Positions 16,554-26,129 of a stretch of DNA of 64,000 bases are shown piece by piece. This stretch comes from Halobacillus_B rhizosphaerae (GTDB lineage: Bacteria; Bacillota; Bacilli; Bacillales; Halobacillaceae), in assembly GCF_046719735.1 (NCBI RefSeq), contig NZ_JAUTWQ010000025.1, forward strand, positions 1 through 64,000. The letters run 5' to 3'. The translations under genes and the position numbers were made by a program. The notes beneath the pieces were generated by a model. It made no database searches and was not told where the DNA came from. It saw only the letters and a list, made by a program, of their open reading frames with translations. Each line of letters opens with the position of its first letter. Within the stretch, counting starts at the first letter, position 1.

Positions 16554-16737
16554 TATGCTGTAGGAGGTCAAACTCTCTCAGCAACTAACTCTTAGATAGA
16601 TGAGCGCTTTTATTCTGAAAAACAGTAAAATTCACTTTAAATATTTGGAAATTATTCGACAGTAAAGATGTAATAACAAAAATCTATTTTATTTAAATAT
16701 CTCTCCAATTAATCCTTACGAGAAAAGAGGAATAAAA

Positions 16738-17241
16738 TTGACGGTATCATTTAATTCTTTTAGTCATCGACTGATGGATAATAATCAAATTACTTCTGGT
16801 CAAGCAGCTAGAATGAATAATAAAGTTATAAATGTTAAATCGATTGAATTGGGGCATTAGACTCTGGAGGATGCTGTTGGGCCATTAGAAGAGGGAAGAC
16901 CGCCACAAAAGCTTTAGGTATCCATTGTAGAACAAGAAGCAAACTCTGAAAAAGATTACTGCCGTCGTAAAAGATGCTGTAAATAAAAATGGAACCTTCT
17001 CCCATGGGGTTTAGACAAGTGATAAAGGAAGCATGTTCGATTTGCAAAGGTGATGAAAGGGTACGAGGAAATTCAACAACAACACTTAGGTTCACACTGG
17101 AACAAGACCAGCCAAGACCAAACAGATATAAATATTCAGCTGCTGCGAGATGACTGGAATAACTTCGTAAGTAATGTTTCTTCTCTCACAAATTATAAGG
17201 TCCATTCGAATAATAGCTTAGTGGTGGACTATAGAGTTTGA
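16738..17241 (+). pseudogene. Degenerate open reading frame, family unknown
   Basis: A frame opens at TTG 16738 behind AAGAGGAAT (MTVSFNSFSHRLMDNNQI...) but stops at 16860. Protein-like sequence continues in shifted frames to 17241, ending with NWNKTSQD-like and NNFVSNVSSLTNYKVHSNN segments read in the last frame. The pattern of a good start followed by stops and frame changes suggests one decayed gene rather than several. I do not recognise the family. The rest of the roughly 1-kb gap (16554-16737, 17242-17516) holds no gene I can support. Confidence 0.35.
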
Positions 17242-17516
17242 TGTGGAATGAGCAAAGTAAGAATGCACTGCCTGATGTGAATGCTACGAGTGCAGTTTTG
17301 TTGGATTAAGGGTGGCAGAGAATCCATGCCTTATTTATTCTAAGTCGGTGGCATCCATAATTGCTATGAAGCTTCTAGAAGAGTAGAAATATCGACCTTC
17401 ATTTATACAAAATAAGACTAGATAAACGATCTACATGTTTGAATTGTTCTCAAAAAGGATAAAGTCTAAGCGTGACGGAATTACAATAAATTCTTCTATA
17501 TAAAAGGAGTTTTATC

Positions 17517-18941
17517 ATGCGTAACTATTTAAAGCATTATATTAACGGAGAATGGGTAGAGTCTACCGGCAACGAAACGGAAGACGTCATCAACCCAGCA
17601 ACCGAAGAAGTCATTGGAAAAATTAGTCTAGGGACGAAAGAAGATTTAGATAAAGCTGTGAAAGCAGCAAGAGATGCTTTTCCTTCTTTTTCACAGACGA
17701 CAAAAGAAGAGCGCGTTGAAATGCTTGAAAAAATTGCAGCAGAATATGAGAGACGTAAAGATGATATTGTGGAAACCATTACGGATGAATTAGGATCTCC
17801 ACTTGAGATTTCTGAAAAAGTCCACTTCATGATGGGATACAATCACTTTTCTCAGGCTGCTGAATCACTTAAAGAATTTTCATTTAAAGAAGATCGCGGC
17901 GGTCACACCCGCGTAAAAGAATCGATTGGTGTCAGCGGATTGATTACGCCGTGGAACTTCCCAACGAATCAAACATCTACGAAAATCGCCAGTGCGTTTG
18001 CAGCAGGCAGTCCGGTCATATTGAAACCGGCAGAACAAACGCCTTTTGCAGCGATCATTTTGGCTGAAATCTTTGACAAAGTAGGCGTTCCTAAAGGTGT
18101 CTTTAACCTTGTGAATGGTACAGGAGAAGTTATTGGTGACGGCATTAGCTCACATCCTGGTATTGACTTCGTTTCCTTCACAGGTTCTGGTGCTACAGGT
18201 GAGAAGATTATGAAAAACGCTTCTGAGTCGATTAAGAAAGTAGCTCTTGAACTTGGAGGTAAGTCACCATTGATCATCTTGGATGATGCCGATGTGGAGG
18301 GAGCAGCAAGAGCCTCAGTTAGTCATATTGCTAACAATTCTGGGCAGGTCTGCTCCGCTGGTACTCGTACACTTGTCCCTTCCTCTATGAAGAAAGAGTT
18401 TGAAGAGGCGGTTAAGAAAGTACTGTCAGATTATCCTGTCGGCGATCCTCGTGAAGGTAATCATATCGGACCGCTCGTATCGAAAAAACAGTGGGACACC
18501 GTACAATCTTATATTGAAAAAGGAATCGAAGAAGGCGCTAATTTACTTGTCGGAGGTCCTGGGAAGCCTGAGGGTCTTGAAAAAGGCTACTATGTGAAGC
18601 CTACGGTATTTACCGACGTGGATAACCATATGGTAATCGCTCAGGAAGAAATCTTTGGACCGGTCCAAACGATAATCACGTATGATTCCATTGAAGAAGC
18701 ACTCGAAATCGCCAACGATACGATTTATGGTCTTGCCGGCTATGTTTACGGCAATGACCCAGAAACTCTTCGTAAGGTGGCGTCAGGAATTCGTGCCGGC
18801 CGTATCAAAGTTAATGATACAGAAGCAGATTTCTCCTCACCATTTGGCGGATATAAACAATCAGGAATCGGTAGAGAATGGGGTGACTTCGGTATTGAAG
18901 AATACCTTGAAGTGAAAACTGTTCTCGGCTATCCTTCTTAA
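17517..18941 (+). CDS. NAD(P)-dependent aldehyde dehydrogenase
   Basis: 474 aa, full-length member of the aldehyde dehydrogenase superfamily. Catalytic Glu245 (ALELGGKSP) and nucleophile Cys279 (NNSGQVCSAGTR) are present, as are the cofactor-loop residues PWNF (Asn147) and Lys170 (ILKPAEQTP), and the C-terminal FGGYKQSGIGRE block. It oxidises an aldehyde to an acid; substrate not predictable. AAAGGAG precedes ATG 17517. Single-gene unit with a terminator at 18955. Confidence 0.92.
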   Translation: MRNYLKHYINGEWVESTGNETEDVINPATEEVIGKISLGTKEDLDKAVKAARDAFPSFSQTTKEERVEMLEKIAAEYERRKDDIVETITDELGSPLEISEKVHFMMGYNHFSQAAESLKEFSFKEDRGGHTRVKESIGVSGLITPWNFPTNQTSTKIASAFAAGSPVILKPAEQTPFAAIILAEIFDKVGVPKGVFNLVNGTGEVIGDGISSHPGIDFVSFTGSGATGEKIMKNASESIKKVALELGGKSPLIILDDADVEGAARASVSHIANNSGQVCSAGTRTLVPSSMKKEFEEAVKKVLSDYPVGDPREGNHIGPLVSKKQWDTVQSYIEKGIEEGANLLVGGPGKPEGLEKGYYVKPTVFTDVDNHMVIAQEEIFGPVQTIITYDSIEEALEIANDTIYGLAGYVYGNDPETLRKVASGIRAGRIKVNDTEADFSSPFGGYKQSGIGREWGDFGIEEYLEVKTVLGYPS

Positions 18942-18954
18942 GAGAAAATAACAA

Positions 18955-18996
18955 AAAGAGTGTCCTGCAGGTTTCTGCGGGACACTCTTTTTTTTA
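18955..18996 (+). terminator. Terminator after aldehyde dehydrogenase
   Basis: AGAGTGTCCTGCAG / CTGCGGGACACTCT stem with eight following T residues. Confidence 0.9.
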
Positions 18997-19049
18997 CATT
19001 TTAATAAGGAAACGCCAAACTTGGAGATTGGCTGAGTGTTCATCTGGGT

Positions 19050-19274
19050 TTATCCAACCGCAGTTCTTTTACGGATGATCATTCCAATCACTATGAATAA
19101 AAATCCCAAAAAACAAAGAATACGTTCATCTGATTGAAATAGGATATAAGTTAAAAGCATATATGTTGAGCTAAACTTTGTCGGGTATAGGAACAATATA
19201 GGAATCAATCCGATTACTGTGATAAATGCACCCAAACTAATGAGTATTTTATAGAATATTTTGATTGAGAGCAC
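19050..19274 (-). CDS. Small membrane protein
   Basis: 74 aa with two hydrophobic segments (about 8-30 and 52-68) and a basic C-terminus (IRKRTAVG). AAAAAGGAG touches the GTG at 19274, leaving almost no spacing, so the true initiation codon is uncertain; no better start exists in frame nearby. No family recognised. Minus strand, alone between two terminators. Confidence 0.45.
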   Translation of the reverse strand: MLSIKIFYKILISLGAFITVIGLIPILFLYPTKFSSTYMLLTYILFQSDERILCFLGFLFIVIGMIIRKRTAVG

Positions 19275-19456
19275 TCCTTTTTGTGGTTATTTTTTCTTTA
19301 TGTGTAATACTACACATTATTAATTACTTTTACAACCAAGGCATGAAGATGAAGTTATTAGAATTAAATTAAAGAAGCAGAGTGATACTAGCTTTCATTA
19401 GGAATTATAATTATGTATGATATGTATCATCAGAGTTGAAAAAATGGAAAATAAAT

Positions 19457-19495
19457 AAGCTCGTCTTTCTTCAGAAATCGAAGAAAGACGAGCTT
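19457..19495 (-). terminator. Terminator of the 19520-19978 gene
   Basis: 16-bp perfect stem AAGCTCGTCTTTCTTC / GAAGAAAGACGAGCTT followed, on the minus strand, by ATTTATTTT. Confidence 0.85.
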
Positions 19496-19519
19496 GATAA
19501 CTTTTAAGAGGCTCGTATT

Positions 19520-19978
19520 CTATAAAATGATCGTATTCTTTAGAGCAGCAATAAGGTGCTCAAAGTCTTCATTTACTTGGTTAGAGAATTCAGGTTTTTT
19601 GTAATTTTTTTCTTGAGAGATTGATAACCCTGGCTCGATTAGAAGCGTTCTTCCACCCATAAGTTCAACTTCTAATTTTTTCGGAGGAGTATTGTCTGAC
19701 ATGCTGTAATCCACAAACCATTCTTTTAAGGAAAGGATCCTTTGTGCAAAAAGGGTTTCCTTTGTAACGGCCATGTCTTTTGAAATTCCAAGAATCGTCA
19801 GGGTCCGGTCATTTCGGTTTACGATATAAAGTTTTTGTTGTTCCGGAGTCAGCACTTCTAAAGAGCAATAGTTGTCTGACTCAAAAACTTCTTCTGAGAA
19901 TTCCAAGACAGCAGCTTGACGTAAATTTTCCTGACTAGAAGATTTTAATCTTTCTTTTAGTTCGATGGACAATTCCAT
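19520..19978 (-). CDS. Conserved-looking hypothetical protein
   Basis: 152 aa soluble acidic protein. A helical N-terminus (ELSIELKERLKSSSQENLRQA) precedes a beta-rich centre (CSLEVLTPEQQKLYIVNRND, RTLTILGI) and a helical end. GGAGGTAAT precedes ATG 19978 and a strong terminator follows, so expression is likely. No motif recognised. Confidence 0.65.
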   Translation of the reverse strand: MELSIELKERLKSSSQENLRQAAVLEFSEEVFESDNYCSLEVLTPEQQKLYIVNRNDRTLTILGISKDMAVTKETLFAQRILSLKEWFVDYSMSDNTPPKKLEVELMGGRTLLIEPGLSISQEKNYKKPEFSNQVNEDFEHLIAALKNTIIL

Positions 19979-20199
19979 TACCTCCTTTATAATACTTGTA
20001 GGTAATGTCCCCGTCGCAGAACTTAAGAAAACTTAAATTGGATAAAATAAACAGGAATAACTATGTCTTGAAGGTTTCCCCCTATATAAAGTTCGATTCT
20101 CTCGACATAAACTAAAAAATTACGCTAAGAGAATAGTCTTAATGATAGGGAGGCGAATCTATTCTATCTGTCATAAATCATAAACCTCTGGCAGAAATC

Positions 20200-21441
20200 C
20201 TAGTGTTCAGTTCTGATGGATTCATCATTTTTTTCCGAACGGTTGATTACTGCAGCCCCAACAATGTCCCCGATTACATTGGAAGCCGTACCAGCCATTC
20301 CAATAATTACATCAACTCCTGCAATTAAAGCAACAATTTCAAGCGGCAGGTTGAACATGGTAAGTACCGCGGAGAGAGTTACGAGTCCGGCAGCCGGAAT
20401 ACCAGCCGTACCAATGGATAATAGCGTACCTACGAGCACGATGGTTAAGAAGTCCATCGTAGAAAGGTCCAGTCCAGTAACGTTCGCTGCAAATACGATT
20501 GAAACACCCATACGGAGCGCTCCGCCATCCGAATTGAAAACCGCGCCAATCGGTAAAGAAAAGTTAGCGATCCGTTCGGATATTCCTGCTTTTTTAGCAG
20601 ACTCGATGGCCACGGGAAGAGAGGCAATGCTGCTGGACGTAAAGAAAGCTGTGGAATAAGCTTCTCTTGTATTACGGAAAAATTCTCGTATCCCCATTTT
20701 AGAAAACTTGATAAAAGAAGTGTAGACAAGCATCCATAATAGCAATACACCTAAATAAAAAACAGCTGTAAAAGACAGCAAGGAGCGAAATGTTTCCCAG
20801 CCCTGATTCCCGAACGAAGAAGCACTAATTGCAAAAATACCAATCGGTGCGTACAGTAGAATTCCTTTTAATAATAAAAAGAATAAGTCATTCCCAGCCT
20901 GAAACAACTGATAAAGGCGGGTGCCGGATTCCCGCAGCTTATTTTCATTGGAATGTCGCATTGTATTTAATCCAAGACCGATAATGATGGCAAGAAAAAG
21001 AATGCCCATCAGCTTTCCAGAACTAAAGGACTCAAATAAATTACTAGGGACAATATTCAGTAAGATGTCTGAAAAAGCAGGAGTTTCGGGTTTTTCCACT
21101 TTAGCGGAAGGAAGAGTAAGCCCTTGGCCAGGGTTGATCCATAAGGCGAGGATGACTCCTATCAATACCGCAGCTGCCGTAGTGACTCCATAATAAACCA
21201 AAAGCTTACCACCGACCCTGCCCAAATATCCGGGTTTCATCTGATTAATCGCTAATACGACAGTTAAGAAGATTACAGGAATTGCGATTAAATTAAGCAG
21301 GTTTATAAGAATGGTTCCCAGAGGCTTGATGGCCTGGGCGTCTTGTCCGAAAATTATGCCGGCTAGTATTCCCAAAAGGAATGCTAGTGTCATTTTTAAT
21401 AAGAAAGAAGAATTTTTGTATGTAGACCAAATTTGTTTCAT
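20200..21441 (-). CDS. Dicarboxylate/amino acid:cation symporter (DAACS family)
   Basis: 413 aa, GltP/DctA fold. The serine-rich re-entrant loop (TSSSIASLPVA, about 269-279) and the transport-domain segments are present. The signature that in most members reads NMDGTA is here NSDGGALRMG (about 303-312), so the cation/substrate site is altered. It would take up a dicarboxylate, glutamate/aspartate or cystine with H+ or Na+. ATG 21441 is preceded by GGTGAT. Single gene on the minus strand. Confidence 0.88.
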   Translation of the reverse strand: MKQIWSTYKNSSFLLKMTLAFLLGILAGIIFGQDAQAIKPLGTILINLLNLIAIPVIFLTVVLAINQMKPGYLGRVGGKLLVYYGVTTAAAVLIGVILALWINPGQGLTLPSAKVEKPETPAFSDILLNIVPSNLFESFSSGKLMGILFLAIIIGLGLNTMRHSNENKLRESGTRLYQLFQAGNDLFFLLLKGILLYAPIGIFAISASSFGNQGWETFRSLLSFTAVFYLGVLLLWMLVYTSFIKFSKMGIREFFRNTREAYSTAFFTSSSIASLPVAIESAKKAGISERIANFSLPIGAVFNSDGGALRMGVSIVFAANVTGLDLSTMDFLTIVLVGTLLSIGTAGIPAAGLVTLSAVLTMFNLPLEIVALIAGVDVIIGMAGTASNVIGDIVGAAVINRSEKNDESIRTEH

Positions 21442-21659
21442 AACATCACCCTTTTTACTTTAAGATAATCTTATTATAAAAAGAATTCTGTTCAAATTGC
21501 GAATGTGAAGTCTTTTGCAGCCTGCTAAGAGTGATTTGATCTAGGTGAAGTGGTTAAATAAGAGTGAAAAACAGGAGTTGAAATCGTTGACCTCTCAAGT
21601 ATAAGATTCGCTTAGTTTAAGATACTAATACGCAATCACTTTAAATAGGAGGCAGGAAG

Positions 21660-22748
21660 ATGAAAACTGCAATTATCGGTGCGGGGTTATCAGGTCTGGC
21701 TTGTGCTTTAACTCTTGAAAAATACGGACATCAAGCAGAGATTTTTGAAAAACGGCAAATGGTTGGAGATCGATTCGTCATCGCTGAAGCCATGTTTTCC
21801 ATGTTACATACTCCTATTGATGATGAGATTAGATATTTATCTGATACACACGGAATTCATCTTACTCCTTCAAGTAACATCCAAAAAGTATTCTGTTACT
21901 CTAAAAATGAGTCTGCGTGCCTTGATGGATCTATAGGTTTTACCAATATGAGAGGGAAGCATCCTGACTCCTATGAGAAACAGCTCGCGGCCCAGTTGAA
22001 TAGTACGATTCATTATAATCATAATGTTCGTTATGATGACGTGAAAAACGACTACACACATGTCATTCTGGCAACAGGTGATGCCTTAGATACAACCCAA
22101 TTTCAACCCTATGACGTAGCTTATAAAGCAAGCTTTAAAGGGGCAGTTCTAGCAGGGGAGTTTAATCCAACTGAAGCTCATACTTTTTTTAATAATGATT
22201 TTGCACCCAAAGGGATGGCTTACTTACTTCCTCATTCCCAATCTGAAGCTTCTCTAGTTCTCGCTTATCCTCAATATTCTGAAAATGAAGACCTGGATAA
22301 AGAGGAACTGTGGAAAATGTGTTACGAAGAATGTTCTAAGATACTGGATCAAGATTTTAAAATCATGCATGAATACTCGATTAAAGACTATCGGATCGGT
22401 AAGATAGAGCATGCCAGGATAGGTAATACCTTCTTCGTAGGAAACTGCTGGGGTGCCATAACTCCAGTCTTTGGATTTGGCCAGTTTGAATCAATACTAA
22501 CCGGCATTTATGCTGCCCAGGATATAGCTGGATACGGGGATTATCAAAAGCTGGTTGAACCATTATCACAAGGGTATCACGATTCTCTTTCGCTTCGGCG
22601 GACAATCGAAAAATTTGATAATCACAAGCTTGACTTAATTATCAAATCATTGAATAATAAGGCGCTCGAGGGCATAATCACCAATAAAAATATCAACTTT
22701 TTTAAACTAATCAGCCGTCTGGTTCACCCTTTCAGCCGGCATGCATAA
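21660..22748 (+). CDS. FAD-dependent oxidoreductase with N-terminal Rossmann motif
   Basis: 362 aa. The dinucleotide-binding motif AIIGAGLSGLACALTLEKYG and following acidic residue (EIFEKR) lie in the first 35 residues; a late block GNCWGAITPVFGFGQFESILTGIYAAQDI is the FAD-binding end of the flavin-monooxygenase/protoporphyrinogen-oxidase superfamily. The middle is divergent and the substrate unknown. AGGAGGCAGGAAG precedes ATG 21660. Single-gene unit. Confidence 0.75.
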   Translation: MKTAIIGAGLSGLACALTLEKYGHQAEIFEKRQMVGDRFVIAEAMFSMLHTPIDDEIRYLSDTHGIHLTPSSNIQKVFCYSKNESACLDGSIGFTNMRGKHPDSYEKQLAAQLNSTIHYNHNVRYDDVKNDYTHVILATGDALDTTQFQPYDVAYKASFKGAVLAGEFNPTEAHTFFNNDFAPKGMAYLLPHSQSEASLVLAYPQYSENEDLDKEELWKMCYEECSKILDQDFKIMHEYSIKDYRIGKIEHARIGNTFFVGNCWGAITPVFGFGQFESILTGIYAAQDIAGYGDYQKLVEPLSQGYHDSLSLRRTIEKFDNHKLDLIIKSLNNKALEGIITNKNINFFKLISRLVHPFSRHA

Positions 22749-22976
22749 AGATAAACATTAAGAGAGGTTTTTCGCTGATAAACTGAAATTAAATCATTTT
22801 ATCTTTTTTTGGGTAGATGGAATAGGAAAGTACAATTCTTTCATATGAGTGATCCGAAATTTATGTTATTAAAAGGTGAGAAACAAGAGAGGGAGCAGGG
22901 TAGGAACACAATCAAAAAGGTGCTAGTAGTTTTTGTATTGTGTGACCCTGGAGATGATGTTTGTGAAAACGAAGAA

Positions 22977-23543
22977 TTACATGTACCATACTTCGTTATT
23001 CGAGGTGGAAATAGCAATGGCACCTGCTTGCAACGCTGTCACAACGTCTTCTTTTTCGCAAACAAGACCGCTTGCTATGATGGGGGTATCTATTTTATCT
23101 CTGACCCACCCAATCGCTTTTGACATCCCGCCAGGAAGGATTTCGATAAAGTGAGGGTTTGAATTGGCTACTTGTTTATCCATACTGTGAAACGAGAAGG
23201 AATCCACTAGGAAAAAGCGATGGATGGTATAGAAACCGTACGTTCTTGCAGCATGTACCATAGGTGCTTTGGTACTGATAATTCCGTCTGCTTCTGTGTT
23301 TTCTTTAAGAAACTGCAAAGCTACTTTCTTATTAGACGCTCCTTCGAGTAAATCAACATGAACAAAAGCGATTTTTCCTTGTTCTTTCACTTTTTTTACA
23401 ATTTCACCCACATTAATAATGTCGCTGTTTAAGATGAAGATGATATTGCAATCGGTTGTAATAGCTTCCTTCAGTCCTTTCTTGTCCTTGACTGCGGCGA
23501 TGATTGGGTTCTCTTCCAGAACTTCTTCGATATTTACTCTCAT
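22977..23543 (-). CDS. glpP: Glycerol-3-phosphate-responsive antiterminator, GlpP family
   Basis: 188 aa TIM-barrel-like RNA-binding antiterminator. Family landmarks: NPIIAAVKDKKGLKEAI near the N-terminus, FVHVDLLEGASNKKVALQFL, ADGIISTKAPMVHAARTYG, HFIEILPGG, TPIIASGLVCEKEDVVTALQAGAIAISTS. GlpP binds glycerol-3-phosphate and prevents termination in leader RNAs of glp operons. Here it is transcribed divergently from an SDR-kinase-FAD oxidase operon that starts with a promoter and leader terminator, not next to glpFK. The effector may therefore be glycerol-3-phosphate or a related phosphorylated product. ATG 23543 follows GGAGACTGTT. E. coli YgcP belongs to the same family. Confidence 0.88.
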   Translation of the reverse strand: MRVNIEEVLEENPIIAAVKDKKGLKEAITTDCNIIFILNSDIINVGEIVKKVKEQGKIAFVHVDLLEGASNKKVALQFLKENTEADGIISTKAPMVHAARTYGFYTIHRFFLVDSFSFHSMDKQVANSNPHFIEILPGGMSKAIGWVRDKIDTPIIASGLVCEKEDVVTALQAGAIAISTSNNEVWYM

Positions 23544-23674
23544 AACAGTCTCCTATTCTATACTCGATGGGGATATTATATATTAGTTTTTGGAAGAATT
23601 AAAGATACACGGGTTGGCAGAGTTTAGGAGAGCTTTTTCCTAATTAAAGAAAATGAGCTGACCCGGGGATGCGG

Positions 23675-23703
23675 TTGACAGTTTTGCAAGACCACCTTAT
23701 ACT
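23675..23703 (+). promoter_or_regulatory. SigA promoter of the SDR-kinase-oxidase operon
   Basis: Perfect TTGACA (23675-23680), 17-bp spacer, TATACT (23698-23703). Transcription would start near 23710, just before the leader terminator. Confidence 0.8.
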
Positions 23704-23709
23704 GATAAC

Positions 23710-23781
23710 TATTCAAAGTTACTAGAGCCGAGAGAAAAGTAACTTCCCTTTGGGGGAAGTGTGCTTTTCTCTCTTTTTTTT
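23710..23781 (+). promoter_or_regulatory. Leader with terminator, probable GlpP antitermination target
   Basis: After ACTAGAGCC comes the stem GAGAGAAAAG (23730-23739) / CTTTTCTCTC (23764-23773) followed by eight Ts, with an inner CTTCCC/GGGAAG hairpin. A terminator between a strong promoter and the first gene, facing a divergent glpP, is the arrangement of GlpP-controlled leaders in Bacillus (glpD, glpFK). Binding by GlpP itself is inferred. Confidence 0.7.
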
Positions 23782-23821
23782 GCTTTATTTTAAGCAAAGA
23801 ACCAGGAGGTAGATTAGGAGT

Positions 23822-24592
23822 ATGTTGGATTTTTCGATGGATTATTTTTCACTGAAAGGACAAACGGCGCTCGTCACAGGAGGGAATTCTGGGCTGGGGC
23901 AGGCCTTTTCACTTGCTTTAGCAAAAGCAGGAGCGAACCTGTTTATCCCGAGCCTTTCTGATGACGATGGAACAACCCGCGCATTAATTGAACAAGAAGG
24001 AGTTTCCATGGAATTTATGAAAGTGGACATCACTGAAGAAGGAGCTCCTAAGCGAGTGATCGAAGCTTGTCAGAAAGCGTATGGTTCTGTGGATATTGTG
24101 GTGAACAGCGCTGGCATGAATAATGTAGCTGCCTTTGAAGATTTCGGCAGGGAAAAATGGGATCCGATGATCAATGTCAATTTAACGGCTGCCTTTGAGG
24201 TGAGTCATGAAGCGGCTAAAACGATGGTGCCGCAGCGCAGCGGAAAGATCATTAATATTTGCTCGATGTTCTCCTTTCATGGCGGTCAGGGTTCTCCTGC
24301 TTATGCAGCTACAAAGCATGGTCTGGCGGGATTGACCAAAGCTTATTGTGATGAACTGGCGCAGTATAACATTCAGGTTAATGGAATCGCGCCAGGATAT
24401 TATGCCACTGATCTTACGGAGACGACGAGAAATGACCCGGATAAAAATGAAAAAGTAGTCGGTCATATTCCTGCAAACAGGTGGGGAGAAACCGAGGACC
24501 TTATGGGGACGACGGTTTTCCTTGCAAGCAAAGCTTCCGATTACGTAAATGGTCATATTCTTGCCGTTGATGGGGGCTATTTAGTCAGGTAG
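23822..24592 (+). CDS. SDR-family NAD(P)-dependent polyol/sugar dehydrogenase
   Basis: 256 aa classical short-chain dehydrogenase. Cofactor motif TGGNSGLGQ (about 20-28), NSAGMNN, catalytic Ser in NICSMFSF, Tyr and Lys in YAATKH, and an ending DYVNGHILAVDGGY typical of 2-deoxy-gluconate/gluconate dehydrogenases (KduD, Gno) and E. coli YgcW. It likely interconverts a secondary alcohol and ketone on a polyol or sugar acid. First gene of the GlpP-leader operon; ATG 23822 lies behind AGGAGG and TAGGAG. Confidence 0.88.
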   Translation: MLDFSMDYFSLKGQTALVTGGNSGLGQAFSLALAKAGANLFIPSLSDDDGTTRALIEQEGVSMEFMKVDITEEGAPKRVIEACQKAYGSVDIVVNSAGMNNVAAFEDFGREKWDPMINVNLTAAFEVSHEAAKTMVPQRSGKIINICSMFSFHGGQGSPAYAATKHGLAGLTKAYCDELAQYNIQVNGIAPGYYATDLTETTRNDPDKNEKVVGHIPANRWGETEDLMGTTVFLASKASDYVNGHILAVDGGYLVR

Positions 24593-24632
24593 ATCGTTCC
24601 AACTACAAACGAAAAGGAAATGTGATAACGCC

Positions 24633-26087
24633 ATGAATGAGAAATACTTAATAGGAGTAGACTTGGGTTCGCAAAGTGCGAAAGTAGCGATATTTGATTT
24701 AGATGGAAACGTCGTGAGCGAAGGGAAAGAACGTTTAAGGCCGACGAACCTGCCAGCGCCTGGGAAGGTAGAACATCCAGATGATGATCTTTGGGATTCC
24801 GTGGCTGCGGCAAGCAGGGAGGCGATGACCCAGTTTACCGGCCATCCAGAGTCTATTGCTGGAATAGGACTGTGTACAATTCGATTCTGCAGAGCCCTGC
24901 TTAAAGAGGACGGGACGCTCGCCGCTCCAGTAATGAGCTGGATGGATGAACGAGTCTCCCAGCCCTATGAACATACTCAGCCAGACGTGAAGTATGTGAC
25001 CACCTCATCCGGCTATATCACGCACCGTTTTACAGGAGAATTCAGGGATACAGCTGCTAATTATCAAGGGATGTGGCCGATTGATACGGATACGTGGGAT
25101 TGGAGTGAAAGCGACCGCATCATAGATGAATTTAAGATTCCAAGGGAGATGTTGTTTACACTGCAAAACCCGGGCACAGTACTTGGCCGAGTTACCAAAA
25201 GTGCTGCTGAGGTGACAGGTATTCCAGAAAATATACCCGTCGTGGCCACTGCTAATGATAAGGCTGTGGAAGCTTTAGGGTCTGGTACATTAAGCGAGAA
25301 TACGGCTCTTGTTTCCCTGGGCACCTATATAGCTGGAATGATTCATGGGAAAACCAACCCAAAGAATGTCAATCATTTTTGGACCAATTTTGCTGCTATG
25401 CCTTATGAATATTTGTATGAAAGTAACGGAATTCGCAGAGGTATGTGGACCGTCAGTTGGTTTAAAGAACTGCTTGGGAAAGAGCTGGTGAAGAAGGCAG
25501 ATCAACTGGGGATGTCTCCTGAGGAATACTTGGATATGGAAGCTCAAGAGAATGTGCCCGCTGGAAGCGATGGCCTGATGACGGTTCTCGATTGGCTGGC
25601 TCCACCGGATCAGCCGTTTAAAAAAGGGATGATGATTGGGTTTGATGGCAGGCATACGAGAGCCCATATCTATCGTTCTATTTTAGAAGCCATTGCCCTT
25701 ACGATGAAAACGCATGTGGAGGCTATGTGCAAAGAGCTGGATGCGGATCTTAAAGATATAGTTATTACAGGCGGGGGATCAAATGGAGATTTGATGATGC
25801 AGATCTTTGCCGACGTGTTCGGACTGCCGGCAAAACGTAATGTAATCAATGGAGCAGCGAGTCTAGGGGCATCGATCAATGCTGCTGTTGGTTTAGAACT
25901 GTACTCGAGTTATGAAGAAGCGATCGAACACATGGTGAAGATTCGCGATACGTTCCATCCAGAATCGGATACTCATGAGTTTTATGACCAGTTGAACAAG
26001 GAAGTCTTTCAGCAGATTACCGCAAGTACAGATGGAGTATTAAAAAGATCTTATGATTTATTTCGTTCCTGGGATTCTAAATCATAA
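24633..26087 (+). CDS. FGGY-family carbohydrate kinase
   Basis: 484 aa. Sugar kinase fold with phosphate-1 motif LIGVDLGSQSAKVAIFDLDG (about 5-24), a central NDKAVEALGSG/LSENTALVSLGT region and adenosine motif DIVITGGGSNGDLMMQIFAD (about 370-389). Signature sequence is closest by eye to the xylulokinase/glycerol kinase superfamily branch that includes E. coli YgcE. It would phosphorylate a polyol or keto-sugar made or used by the SDR encoded 40 nt upstream. Its product is a plausible GlpP effector. GGAAATG-type ribosome site; second gene of the operon. Confidence 0.88.
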   Translation: MNEKYLIGVDLGSQSAKVAIFDLDGNVVSEGKERLRPTNLPAPGKVEHPDDDLWDSVAAASREAMTQFTGHPESIAGIGLCTIRFCRALLKEDGTLAAPVMSWMDERVSQPYEHTQPDVKYVTTSSGYITHRFTGEFRDTAANYQGMWPIDTDTWDWSESDRIIDEFKIPREMLFTLQNPGTVLGRVTKSAAEVTGIPENIPVVATANDKAVEALGSGTLSENTALVSLGTYIAGMIHGKTNPKNVNHFWTNFAAMPYEYLYESNGIRRGMWTVSWFKELLGKELVKKADQLGMSPEEYLDMEAQENVPAGSDGLMTVLDWLAPPDQPFKKGMMIGFDGRHTRAHIYRSILEAIALTMKTHVEAMCKELDADLKDIVITGGGSNGDLMMQIFADVFGLPAKRNVINGAASLGASINAAVGLELYSSYEEAIEHMVKIRDTFHPESDTHEFYDQLNKEVFQQITASTDGVLKRSYDLFRSWDSKS

Positions 26088-26129
26088 AGAAGTTTAGTAA
26101 ATAAATATTTTTCATAAAGGAGTTAAATC

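Noticed and set aside
20216..20659. 147-codon open frame antisense to the symporter gene
   Set aside because: Mirror of strong coding in the other strand; product rich in Ser/Thr/Ala without recognisable features.
22809..23123. 104-codon plus-strand frame overlapping the glpP 3' end
   Set aside because: Overlaps a clear GlpP coding sequence and has no ribosome site; the product is composition-biased.
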